DNA from: Heritagella sp051881655
GTDB lineage: Bacteria > Bacillota > Clostridia > Oscillospirales > Acutalibacteraceae
Direction of reading: 5' to 3'
Assembly (NCBI GenBank): GCA_051881655.1
Contig: JBJEQH010000139.1
Location: 1-11,211, forward strand
DNA length: 11,211 nucleotides
A model generated the notes under the pieces. That model ran no database searches. It had not been told where the DNA came from and worked only from the letters and a program-made list of their open reading frames with translations. This document shows positions 1-5,946 of this stretch, one piece after another; the stretch's first letter is position 1, and each line of letters begins with the position of its first letter. The translations under genes and the position numbers were made by a program.

Positions 1-203
1 AGGGTGAACACCCCCTCGATCCGCCCGTTCTCCACACAGACATGGCACTGCCCCTTTTCCATATCGGCCCGCACCCGCTCCGGCTGGGGATACGCCCCGG
101 CCCACTGGGTGGGGTTGCCGGTCTGCTTCATGTAGCGCTTGGCCTGCCCGTACAGGGCCAGAATGGCGGGCAGGTCTTCGGTTTTCGCGATTCGTATCTG
201 CAC
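1..203 (-). CDS. GNAT-type N-acetyltransferase, N-terminal fragment
   Basis: This is a partial gene; only the first 67 codons are present and the rest lies beyond the left edge. The N-terminal residues VQIRIAKTEDLPAILALYG and the following KRYMKQTGNPTQWAGAYPQ region look like GNAT acetyltransferases: a first beta strand, then an R/K-x-x-D-L-P-A-I-L helix, then a conserved N-P-x-Q-W segment seen in many Firmicute GNAT proteins. Such enzymes move an acetyl group from acetyl-CoA to an amine; the acetyl-CoA binding motif would be in the missing part, so the substrate cannot be guessed. The start is GTG at 203, preceded by an AGAGAGGAA ribosome binding site; I see no in-frame ATG upstream. It is divergent from mgtE and has its own promoter. 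The family call is fairly good; the specific function is unknown. Confidence 0.7.
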   Translation of the reverse strand, partial: MQIRIAKTEDLPAILALYGQAKRYMKQTGNPTQWAGAYPQPERVRADMEKGQCHVCVENGRIEGVFT

Positions 204-300
204 AGGGGTTTTCCTCTCTTTCGCTTATTCTCCGCCGCAGAACACCTTTCATAAAGTCCTTTCCGGGGAAACAGGACCGGGGAAAGGCAGCGTTTTTTTC

Positions 301-329
301 ATTACAGCACAAAAAGCCCCAAAAGGCAA
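301..329 (-). promoter_or_regulatory. Sigma-A type promoter for the acetyltransferase gene
   Basis: Read on the minus strand, TTGCCT (324-329) and TGTAAT (301-306) are separated by 17 bases, and a TG dinucleotide one base upstream of the -10 gives an extended -10. Transcription would start near 294, giving a leader of about 90 nt before the GTG start at 203. Confidence 0.55.
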
Positions 330-334
330 GGAAT

Positions 335-363
335 TTTTCCGGCGGCGGGCGCCTGCCGGAAAA
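335..363. repeat. Perfect inverted repeat between divergent promoters
   Basis: The arms TTTTCCGGC (335-343) and GCCGGAAAA (355-363) are perfect complements with an 11-base GC-rich spacer. T-tract and A-tract are inside the stem, so there is no free U-run after the stem in either direction; it does not look like a terminator. It sits just upstream of the -35 of the minus-strand promoter (324-329) and 28 bases upstream of the -35 of the plus-strand promoter (392-397), so an operator role is possible but unproven. Confidence 0.5.
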
Positions 364-391
364 GGAAGCCGGAATCGGACGCTCTCATACC

Positions 392-420
392 TTGTCTTTC
401 CGGAAGGTTTGTGGTATAAT
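392..420 (+). promoter_or_regulatory. Extended -10 promoter for the mgtE leader
   Basis: TTGTCT (392-397), a 17-base spacer and a consensus TATAAT (415-420) preceded by TGg (412-414). Transcription would begin near 427. The predicted first bases form a small hairpin, GATCC (427-431) with GGATC (437-441) around a GAAAA loop, which could protect the RNA 5' end. Confidence 0.7.
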
Positions 421-470
421 AAAAAAGATCCGAAAAGGATCCAATTTTTTTGTTTTTGTGAGGTGAGAAT

Positions 471-560
471 ATGGACACTGGCAATAGCGGCCGAAGTACG
501 GACACGGTTTTCATGACAGAACAGGATCCTCCCGGCGCTGTGCCGCCGTCTGTATTCTGA
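471..560 (+). CDS. Putative leader peptide (29 aa) upstream of mgtE
   Basis: An ATG at 471 follows the ribosome binding site GAGGTGA (460-466) with 4 bases between, and the frame ends with TGA at 558-560. The 29-residue peptide starts MDTGNSGRST and its second half is MTEQDPPGAVPPSVF, with acidic residues followed by two Pro-Pro pairs. DPP and PPG are known as strong ribosome stalling motifs relieved by EF-P, and acidic/proline-rich nascent chains are known to destabilise ribosomes at low magnesium in Enterobacteria (the mgtL leader of mgtA). A terminator-like hairpin starts about 8 bases after the stop codon. I infer that it may couple translation to mgtE expression. It could also be an accidental short frame; no homologue is known to me. 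Confidence 0.45.
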   Translation: MDTGNSGRSTDTVFMTEQDPPGAVPPSVF

Positions 561-567
561 TTTTTAC

Positions 568-593
568 TGTGCGGGGATTCCCCGGCAGTTTTT
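568..593 (+). terminator. Terminator-like hairpin after the leader peptide (possible attenuator)
   Basis: TGC-GGGG (570-576) pairs with CCCC (580-583) and GCA (585-587), with G584 bulged and an ATT loop. Five T follow at 589-593. It begins directly behind the stop of the leader frame. TGCCG at 541-545, inside the leader frame, could instead pair with CGGCA at 583-587, a possible alternative fold. Folding was done by eye only. Confidence 0.45.
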
Positions 594-716
594 CCGTATG
601 AGAACCATTGTCCTTTTCCAAAACCGGCCCTTCACCGGCACCGTACAGGTGCGGGAAAACCGGCCTTTCGTTTTCGGAAGGCCGCTTTCGGCAGCCAAAC
701 CGTTTTGGAAGCAGCG

Positions 717-742
717 GCAATGGGTTTTTTGCGCCCATTTTT
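717..742 (+). terminator. Second weak U-tract hairpin in the mgtE leader
   Basis: AATGGG (719-724) pairs with CCCATT (734-739), with T-rich sequence continuing to 742. The stem is short and the loop is T-rich, so on its own it would be a weak terminator. It lies 54 bases before mgtE. Confidence 0.3.
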
Positions 743-796
743 CCGCCGTTTCCCTGCGCGCTGCCATTTTGATTCAGGCAAAGGAGGAAACGAGCA

Positions 797-2200
797 ATGG
801 CCGCAGAAATCATGGCCCCCATGGGGCACCCCGATTACAAAAGTGAAATTGCCGGGATTATCCGCAGCAGCCTGGCCCCGAAACTGAAAAAAGAGCGGAT
901 CCTCGGCTATCACGAGAACGACATCGCCGCCGCCCTGTCCCTGCTGACCCCGGACGAGCGCAGCAAATTTTACAACATTCTGGATATCGACAGCCTCGCT
1001 GAGGTTCTGGAGTACGCCGACGGGCTGTATGATTATCTGGAAGAGATGAACATGAAAAAGAGGATCGAGATCCTCTCCCGCCTGGAAACCCCGACCGTGG
1101 TGGAGTATTTAAAGGGGATCGGGAAAAAAGAGCGCAGCTCCATTATCGCGCTGATGGCCGATGACGCGAGAAGCGAGATTTCGCTGCTGGCCTCCTTCGA
1201 TGAGGACGAGATCGGCAGCAAAATGACCACCAATTATATCCGCATCACCAGCGGGATCAGCGTGCGGCAGGCCATGCGCGAACTGGTGGACCAGGCCGCC
1301 GAGAACGACAATATTTCCACGCTGTATGTGGTGGATTCCGACGGCGTGTACTACGGCGCCATTGATTTAAAGGATCTGATTATCGCAAGGGACGGCACCG
1401 CGCTGGAAGAAATCACCCGGACGTCGTACCCCTATGTCTACGCCAGCGAGCTGATCGAGGACTGCATCGAGCGCATCAAGAGCTATTCCGAGGACTCGAT
1501 CCCCGTGCTGGGCGAGGACAACACCTTAAAGGGCGTGCTGACCGCCCAGGATATCACCCAGATGAGCGATGACGAGATCAGCGAGGACTACGCGAAGCTG
1601 GCCGGTCTGACGGCCGAAGAGGATCTGCAGGAGCCCCTTGGCAAGAGCCTTCACAAGCGCCTGCCCTGGCTGGTGATTCTGCTGGGACTTGGGCTGGTGG
1701 TCTCCAGTGTGGTGGGCCTGTTCGAGCGCGTGGTGGAGGGCCTGACGCTGATTATCTGCTTCCAGTCGCTGGTGCTGGATATGGCCGGCAACGTGGGCAC
1801 CCAGTCGCTGGCCGTGACCATCCGCGTACTGATGGATGACGAGTGGCTGACGGCCCGGCAGAAACTCCATCTGGTGGGAAAAGAGGCGCGGGTCGGCCTG
1901 TGCAACGGCGCCATTTTGGGGGCGCTTTCCTTCGGGCTGATCGGGCTGTATCTGCTCCTTTTCAAAGCCCAGCCCGCCGCCCTGGCGTTTTCCGTCTCGT
2001 TCTGTACCGGAGCCGCCCTATTGATCGCCATGGTGCTGTCCAGCCTGTCCGGCACCGTCGTGCCCATCCTGTTTAAAAAGATGAAGATCGACCCCGCCGT
2101 CGCCTCGGGCCCCCTGATCACCACCATCAACGACCTGGTGGCCGTGGTGACCTACTATGGGCTGGCGTGGCTCCTGCTGATCCAGGTGATGCACCTGTAA
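797..2200 (+). CDS. mgtE: Magnesium transporter MgtE
   Basis: A 467-residue protein with MgtE order and length. Residues about 30-130 form the cytoplasmic N domain, about 140-265 a CBS domain pair (with VVDSDGVYYGAIDLKDLI and IPVLGEDNTLKGVLTAQDI), and about 290-463 the membrane domain of five helices. The signature SLVLDMAGNVGTQS is at 324-337 and the pore-lining TTINDL at 442-447, whose D446 matches the conserved ion-binding aspartate of the family. In the known family, the N and CBS domains sense intracellular Mg2+ and close the channel when it is high; the membrane dimer conducts Mg2+ inward. The start at 797 is supported by AAGGAGG (781-787) nine bases upstream; M6 and M9 are alternatives without such a site. 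It is transcribed alone behind a long structured leader and ends before a strong terminator. Confidence 0.95.
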   Translation: MAAEIMAPMGHPDYKSEIAGIIRSSLAPKLKKERILGYHENDIAAALSLLTPDERSKFYNILDIDSLAEVLEYADGLYDYLEEMNMKKRIEILSRLETPTVVEYLKGIGKKERSSIIALMADDARSEISLLASFDEDEIGSKMTTNYIRITSGISVRQAMRELVDQAAENDNISTLYVVDSDGVYYGAIDLKDLIIARDGTALEEITRTSYPYVYASELIEDCIERIKSYSEDSIPVLGEDNTLKGVLTAQDITQMSDDEISEDYAKLAGLTAEEDLQEPLGKSLHKRLPWLVILLGLGLVVSSVVGLFERVVEGLTLIICFQSLVLDMAGNVGTQSLAVTIRVLMDDEWLTARQKLHLVGKEARVGLCNGAILGALSFGLIGLYLLLFKAQPAALAFSVSFCTGAALLIAMVLSSLSGTVVPILFKKMKIDPAVASGPLITTINDLVAVVTYYGLAWLLLIQVMHL

Positions 2201-2224
2201 CCGGGGCCCCTGTTTTTTCAAAGC

Positions 2225-2276
2225 AAACCGCGCCGGATGTCCTGTGTGTTTCCACAGAACATCCGGCGCGGTTTTT
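2225..2276. terminator. Bidirectional terminator between mgtE and the TetR gene
   Basis: A 16-bp perfect stem, AAACCGCGCCGGATGT (2225-2240) with its complement at 2259-2274, is capped by an inner CTGTG/CACAG stem (2242-2246, 2253-2257). On the plus strand it runs into TTTTT (2272-2276); on the minus strand into TTTGCTTTG. It lies between two convergent genes and can serve both. A short GGGGCCCC plus T-run at 2204-2219 just upstream may assist on the plus strand. Confidence 0.85.
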
Positions 2277-2303
2277 CTGCAGTTTTTTCGCAAAAATCCG
2301 CTC

Positions 2304-2897
2304 TCAGCCCCTGCCGGCCTCCTCCCGGCTCTTTTCCAGCAGAACATTGGGAATGGAGTTTTTCAGAATCAGCAGGATGTACCGGATCAGCTCCTCCCGT
2401 TCGCGGCCTTCGCTGCCCCGGAAATAGTTGATGAGCATACCGGCCAGTGCTTCGGTATAAAACGTGGTCAAAAAGTCTGTGAAACCCTCCTCCACCGTCA
2501 CGCCGATCTCCCCCGCCACGCTGTCGATCACGGAATGTACCACGCCGTACAGATCCGTCAGGAAAAACCGCTTCATTTCGTCCCGGCCCATGGAGTCATA
2601 GGCGCAGTTGATGATGTGCTTGTTATCGTCCACATAATCCATCACAAAGGCAAGGGCTTCTTCCGGGTTTACCATCAGATCAAAGTTTTTGACAACCTCT
2701 ATGGTCTCCTGCTCCAGCATCCATTTCAGCAATGCATAGATATCCGGAAAGTGATAGTAAAAGGTTTTCCGGTTCACGCCGCAGTCACTGATAATCTCGC
2801 TGATCGTGATTTTGGAGAGCGGCTTTGTCCCCATGATTTTCTTCAGGGATTCCGCCAGCATTTTCTTTGTATTGAAAGATGTAACCTCGTGTTTCAT
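2304..2897 (-). CDS. TetR/AcrR-family regulator, DhaS-like
   Basis: A 197-residue one-domain-plus-ligand-domain regulator. The N-terminal DNA-binding domain spans about residues 8-55, with the helix-turn-helix ITISEIISDCGVNRKTFYYH (30-49) ending in the family's typical TFYYHF. The rest is helical and of the DhaS/TetR_C type, with no clear ligand clue. I chose ATG at 2897: a GGGAGG ribosome binding site lies six bases upstream, whereas the in-frame ATG at 2933 has none and would add 12 unlike-family residues. The gene is divergent from the small protein/MMPL/surface protein operon and converges on mgtE. By the usual logic of TetR genes it probably controls the divergent exporter operon and itself, through the repeats at 2980-3031. 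The family call is firm; target and ligand are inferred. Confidence 0.88.
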   Translation of the reverse strand: MKHEVTSFNTKKMLAESLKKIMGTKPLSKITISEIISDCGVNRKTFYYHFPDIYALLKWMLEQETIEVVKNFDLMVNPEEALAFVMDYVDDNKHIINCAYDSMGRDEMKRFFLTDLYGVVHSVIDSVAGEIGVTVEEGFTDFLTTFYTEALAGMLINYFRGSEGREREELIRYILLILKNSIPNVLLEKSREEAGRG

Positions 2898-2947
2898 ATG
2901 GATCCTCCCGGCTGCCGGGTCCCCCCGGGTCAAATTTTCCCTCTCTC

Positions 2948-2975
2948 ATTATACTCGGGACCGCCAAATCTTCAA
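2948..2975 (-). promoter_or_regulatory. Promoter of the TetR-family gene
   Basis: Read on the minus strand, TTGAAG (2970-2975), a 16-base spacer and a consensus TATAAT (2948-2953). The transcript would start near 2941, about 44 bases before the ATG at 2897. Confidence 0.6.
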
Positions 2976-2979
2976 GGGG

Positions 2980-3031
2980 AAATCCGGTCAGTTGTCCGGC
3001 AAAAATTTCCTCCCGGATTTACCGGACAACT
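2980..3031. repeat. Compound inverted-repeat array, candidate operator
   Basis: Four TCCGG-core elements occur in order A, B, A', B': AAATCCGG (2980-2987), AGTTGTCCGG (2990-2999), CCGGATTT (3013-3020) and CCGGACAACT (3022-3031). A is the exact complement of A' and B of B'. A fifth copy of the core, CCGGAC (3090-3095), lies in the spacer of the plus-strand promoter. The array lies between the divergent tetR-type gene and the exporter operon, immediately upstream of the tetR -35. Palindromic sites are what TetR dimers bind, so this is the natural operator candidate. Confidence 0.55.
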
Positions 3032-3080
3032 CCCTCCCTTTTGTCCCGAATTCCCCCAATCCCGGCCGACTTGCCCGTTT

Positions 3081-3106
3081 TTGTACCCGCCGGACCGCTA
3101 TATAAT
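3081..3106 (+). promoter_or_regulatory. Promoter of the exporter operon
   Basis: A consensus -10, TATAAT, is at 3101-3106. The -35 is poor: TTGTAC (3081-3086) is only 14 bases away, and at normal spacing there is just a T-rich stretch (3078-3083). This pattern fits a promoter that is weak or needs a regulator. The start point would be near 3113, about 36 bases before the first gene. Confidence 0.5.
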
Positions 3107-3148
3107 ACAGAGGAAAAGCGATATATCCGAACAGAGGAGAGGATACGG

Positions 3149-3478
3149 ATGATCCGAAGAATCTACCGCATTCAGATGCACACCCCCCTTGGCAGCCGGC
3201 CCGGAACCATGGAAGTGCTGATTGAAAAAAACACCGTCCGGGGGTATCTGGACATTCTCAGGCACCTGGAACCGTTCGAGGGCAGCATTGACGAAAATGG
3301 CCGCTGCCGGATCCGCGGGATCCTGGTCACGCTGCTCAGCCGGATTCCCTATACGGCCACCGGCCGTATCACCCCGGACGTCCTGGATTTATCGCTGCGG
3401 GGCGGGCAGAACCGCTTCCCGGTACGGGGAACCGTTTGCCGGGAGGAGCCGGACCGCCCCCCATTCATTCAACAATAG
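3149..3478 (+). CDS. Small beta-rich protein of unknown function, first gene of the exporter operon
   Basis: A 109-residue protein that I cannot assign to a named family. It has no signal peptide, no membrane segment and no cysteine-based motif apart from C51 and C95. The sequence alternates short hydrophobic strands with Gly/Asn/Asp turns: IYRIQMHTPLGSRPGTMEV near the start, an EGSIDENGRCRIRG hairpin (43-56) and an ATGRITPDVLDLSLRGG segment (69-85) towards the end. This predicts a small beta-barrel or beta-sandwich. The start at 3149 follows GAGGAGAGG with a good distance; the frame is open further upstream to 3041, but that region covers the promoter. It is 14 bases ahead of the MMPL gene, so it is very likely cotranscribed. 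A soluble accessory or sensor role for the exporter is only a guess. Confidence 0.75.
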   Translation: MIRRIYRIQMHTPLGSRPGTMEVLIEKNTVRGYLDILRHLEPFEGSIDENGRCRIRGILVTLLSRIPYTATGRITPDVLDLSLRGGQNRFPVRGTVCREEPDRPPFIQQ

Positions 3479-3492
3479 AAAAAGGAGTGTGA

Positions 3493-5946
3493 GTGCCTGT
3501 GAGTGAACAGCCGTCCAAGAAAGAAAACCCTTTTATGAAAAAACTCGCCACGTTCATCGTGGACAAACGCCAGCTGTTTTTCCTGCTGACGGTGATCGGT
3601 CTTGTTTTCTCCGTGATTTCCCAGAGCTGGGTCCAGGTGGAAAACGAGCTCTCCGAGTATCTCCCCGATGATTCCGAGGCCCGCCAGGGCCTGGATGTGA
3701 TGGAGGACCAGTTCATCACCTACGGCAGCGCCCGGGTGATGGTTGCCAACATCTCCCTGGAGCGGGCCGAAGAGCTGCGGGACGAGCTCTCCGAACTGGA
3801 GGGCGTGCAGAGCATTTCCTTCGACAAAGACGAGGATTACAAGGATGTGTCCGCCCTGTACACCGTCACTTTTGATTACGCCGACAGTGACGACCGGTGC
3901 CTGGAGGCGCTGGACCGGGTGAAGGAGGCCGTGGCGGGGGAAGACGTCTTTTTGTCCACCGACCTGGGGGACCAGCAGGCCGAATTCCTGAGCAGTGAGG
4001 TCAGCACCATCATGGTATGGGTGGCGGTCATCGTCATCCTGGTGCTGTGCCTGACCTCTCAGACCTGGGCAGAGGTTCCGGTGCTGCTGCTGACGTTCGT
4101 CATCGCCATGATCCTGAATCTGGGCACCAATTTCCTGCTGGGAAAAATCTCGTTCGTGTCCAATTCCGTGACCAGCATTCTGCAGCTGGCCCTGTCTCTG
4201 GACTATGCGGTCATCCTGTGCAACCGCTTTAAGGAGGAACACGAAACCCTTCCTCTGCGCGAAGCCGTGATTGCCGCCCTGAGTAAGGGCATTCCGGAAA
4301 TCGGCGCCAGCAGCCTGACCACCGTCGGCGGACTGGTCGCCATGATGTTCATGCAGTTTAAAATCGGGCCCGATATGGCCATCTGTCTGATCAAATCCAT
4401 CCTGTATGCACTGCTGTCCGTGTTTGTCGTCATGCCGGGCCTGCTGATGCTGTTCGGCCCGCTGATGGAAAAAACGGCGCACCGCTCGTTTATCCCCAAA
4501 ATTCCCTTTGTGGGAAAATTCGCCTATGCCACGCGGCGCATCGTTCCGCCGCTGTTTCTGGTGGTGCTGGTGGCGGCCTTCCGTCTCTCATCCGGCTGCC
4601 CCTACGCCTACGGCTACAGCCTTCTGGATACGCCCAAGCTCAACGATGCCCAGATAGCAGAAAACCGGATCGAGGATACCTTCGGCTCTGACAACTACGT
4701 GGCGCTGGTCGTCCCCGGGGGCGACTATGACGCCGAGCGGAAACTGCTGGAAACGCTGGATACTTTCCCCGAGGTGAACAACACCATGGGCCTGTCCAAC
4801 GTGGAGGCCATGGACGGTTATATGCTGGCAGATAAGCTGACCCCGCGGCAGTTCGCCGAGCTGACCGATCTGGACTACGAAGCCGCCCAGGTGGTATACG
4901 CCGCCTATGCCGCCAAAAATGAGGAATACGGGGAAATCGTGAGTAGCCTCTCGACGTACAGCGTGCCGCTGATTGACATTCTGCTGTTCGCCTGCGACCA
5001 GATTGATTCCGGCATCGTCACGCTGGATGATGACCAGACCCGCCTGCTGAACGAAGCCAAAACCATGATGGAAAGCGGCAAAAACCAGCTGCAGGGCGAC
5101 GAATACAACCGGATCCTCGTCTATCTGAGCCTGCCGGTCAGCGGGGACGAGACCTATACCTTCCTCGATACCCTGCGGGACACCGCCCGGCTGTATTATC
5201 CCGACGGAAATATCTATGTGGTGGGCGAATCCACCACGGAATACGATTTCCAGAAATCCTTCCAGCGGGACAATCTGGTGGTTACGATTGTATCCATCCT
5301 GATCGTTCTGGTGGTGCTGCTGTTCACCTTTAAATCCGCGGGCATGCCGGTACTGCTGATTCTGGTCATTCAGGGGGCCATCTGGATCAATTTCTCCGTT
5401 CCCACCCTTCAAAACAAACCCATCTTCTTTATGAGCTACCTGGTGGTCAGCTCCATTCAGATGGGCGCCAATATCGACTACGCCATTGTCATCGCCAGCC
5501 GGTTCAATGAACTGAAGCACCGGATGAACCCCCGGCAGGCGATCATCGAGACCATGAATTTCGCGTTCCCCACGCTGATCACCTCCGGCACGGTTCTGTC
5601 CCTGGCGGGAATCCTCGTCGGGCAGATGACCTCCGATGCCGCCATCGTGGGCATCGGCAGCATCGGCCGGGGCACCATCATCTCCCTGATTCTGGTCATG
5701 TTCGTGCTGCCGCAGATCCTGCTGCTGGGCAGCCGGTTTGTGGACAAAACCTCCTTCTCCATGCCGGTCAGGGAGCAGACGGCCCATGCAAAAGGCCGGG
5801 TGCGCATTGAAGGGGTGGTCCGCGGTGAGATCCACGGCACCATCAGCGGCACCGTGCGGGCCACGGTGGACGGCGATGTAAACGTAAGCGTCATTTCCGG
5901 CTCGGTGGCCGGGGAAGGAGACGAACATGAAAAAGACAAGGTTTAA
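3493..5946 (+). CDS. MMPL/RND-superfamily exporter with Gly/Val-rich tail
   Basis: An 817-residue membrane protein with two matching RND halves. Half one has TM1 (about 27-45), an extracellular domain (46-170) and TM2-6 (172-322). Half two has TM7 (350-364), a larger extracellular domain (365-592) and TM8-12 (594-747). Both halves carry the Asp-Tyr pair of the proton relay in the fourth helix of the half: SLDYAVILCNRF (235-246, D237/Y238) and NIDYAIVIASRF (660-671, D662/Y663). Known MMPL proteins use the proton gradient to export lipids or other amphiphiles. Residues 757-817 form a cytoplasmic tail, KGRVRIEGVVRGEIHGTISG onwards, that repeats short Val/Ile-Gly units and looks like stacked beta strands; this is unusual. 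The GTG at 3493 follows AAAGGAG; GTG 3499 and ATG 3535 are alternatives. The 3' end overlaps the next gene by 20 bp. The substrate is unknown. Confidence 0.9.
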   Translation: MPVSEQPSKKENPFMKKLATFIVDKRQLFFLLTVIGLVFSVISQSWVQVENELSEYLPDDSEARQGLDVMEDQFITYGSARVMVANISLERAEELRDELSELEGVQSISFDKDEDYKDVSALYTVTFDYADSDDRCLEALDRVKEAVAGEDVFLSTDLGDQQAEFLSSEVSTIMVWVAVIVILVLCLTSQTWAEVPVLLLTFVIAMILNLGTNFLLGKISFVSNSVTSILQLALSLDYAVILCNRFKEEHETLPLREAVIAALSKGIPEIGASSLTTVGGLVAMMFMQFKIGPDMAICLIKSILYALLSVFVVMPGLLMLFGPLMEKTAHRSFIPKIPFVGKFAYATRRIVPPLFLVVLVAAFRLSSGCPYAYGYSLLDTPKLNDAQIAENRIEDTFGSDNYVALVVPGGDYDAERKLLETLDTFPEVNNTMGLSNVEAMDGYMLADKLTPRQFAELTDLDYEAAQVVYAAYAAKNEEYGEIVSSLSTYSVPLIDILLFACDQIDSGIVTLDDDQTRLLNEAKTMMESGKNQLQGDEYNRILVYLSLPVSGDETYTFLDTLRDTARLYYPDGNIYVVGESTTEYDFQKSFQRDNLVVTIVSILIVLVVLLFTFKSAGMPVLLILVIQGAIWINFSVPTLQNKPIFFMSYLVVSSIQMGANIDYAIVIASRFNELKHRMNPRQAIIETMNFAFPTLITSGTVLSLAGILVGQMTSDAAIVGIGSIGRGTIISLILVMFVLPQILLLGSRFVDKTSFSMPVREQTAHAKGRVRIEGVVRGEIHGTISGTVRATVDGDVNVSVISGSVAGEGDEHEKDKV

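Larger units (their letters stand above)
421..796 (+). promoter_or_regulatory. Long structured 5' leader of mgtE, probable RNA-level control
   Basis: About 370 nt lie between the promoter and mgtE. In order I see a 5' hairpin (427-441), a short reading frame with a good ribosome binding site (471-560), a terminator-like hairpin with a U-tract (568-593), a small hairpin GCACC/GGTGC (638-652), a 10-bp hairpin with one G-U pair (661-670 with 675-684), and a second U-tract hairpin AATGGG/CCCATT (719-742). A longer alternative pairing, GCAGCG (711-716) with CGCTGC (759-764), would enclose the last hairpin. Magnesium transporter genes in Firmicutes are often controlled by the M-box riboswitch, but I cannot recognise its conserved core here. 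The arrangement suggests attenuation controlled by translation of the short frame; this is inference. Confidence 0.5.

Noticed and set aside
254..300. Plus-strand terminator: CCTTTCC/GGAAAGG stem with a later T7 run
   Set aside because: No plus-strand gene precedes it, the loop is long and five bases separate stem and T-run. The region is better read as the leader of the minus-strand acetyltransferase gene.
335..363. Rho-independent terminator at the strong palindrome
   Set aside because: The T and A tracts are part of the stem and no free U-run follows on either strand. It also lies between divergent promoters, where a terminator would have no gene to end.
459..490. M-box riboswitch start (AGGTGAG followed by TATGGACAC resembles the opening of the M-box consensus)
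   Set aside because: The conserved core that should follow (GCTGCCC, then GCCAATGGGT, then the AACAG region) is not visible in the next 150 bases. The AGGTGAG is better explained as the ribosome binding site of the leader frame. A covariance search would settle it.
2244..3152. Plus-strand open frame of 302 codons opposite the TetR gene
   Set aside because: It is antisense to a gene with a clear TetR helix-turn-helix, runs through the bidirectional terminator and both intergenic promoters, and its product resembles no protein.
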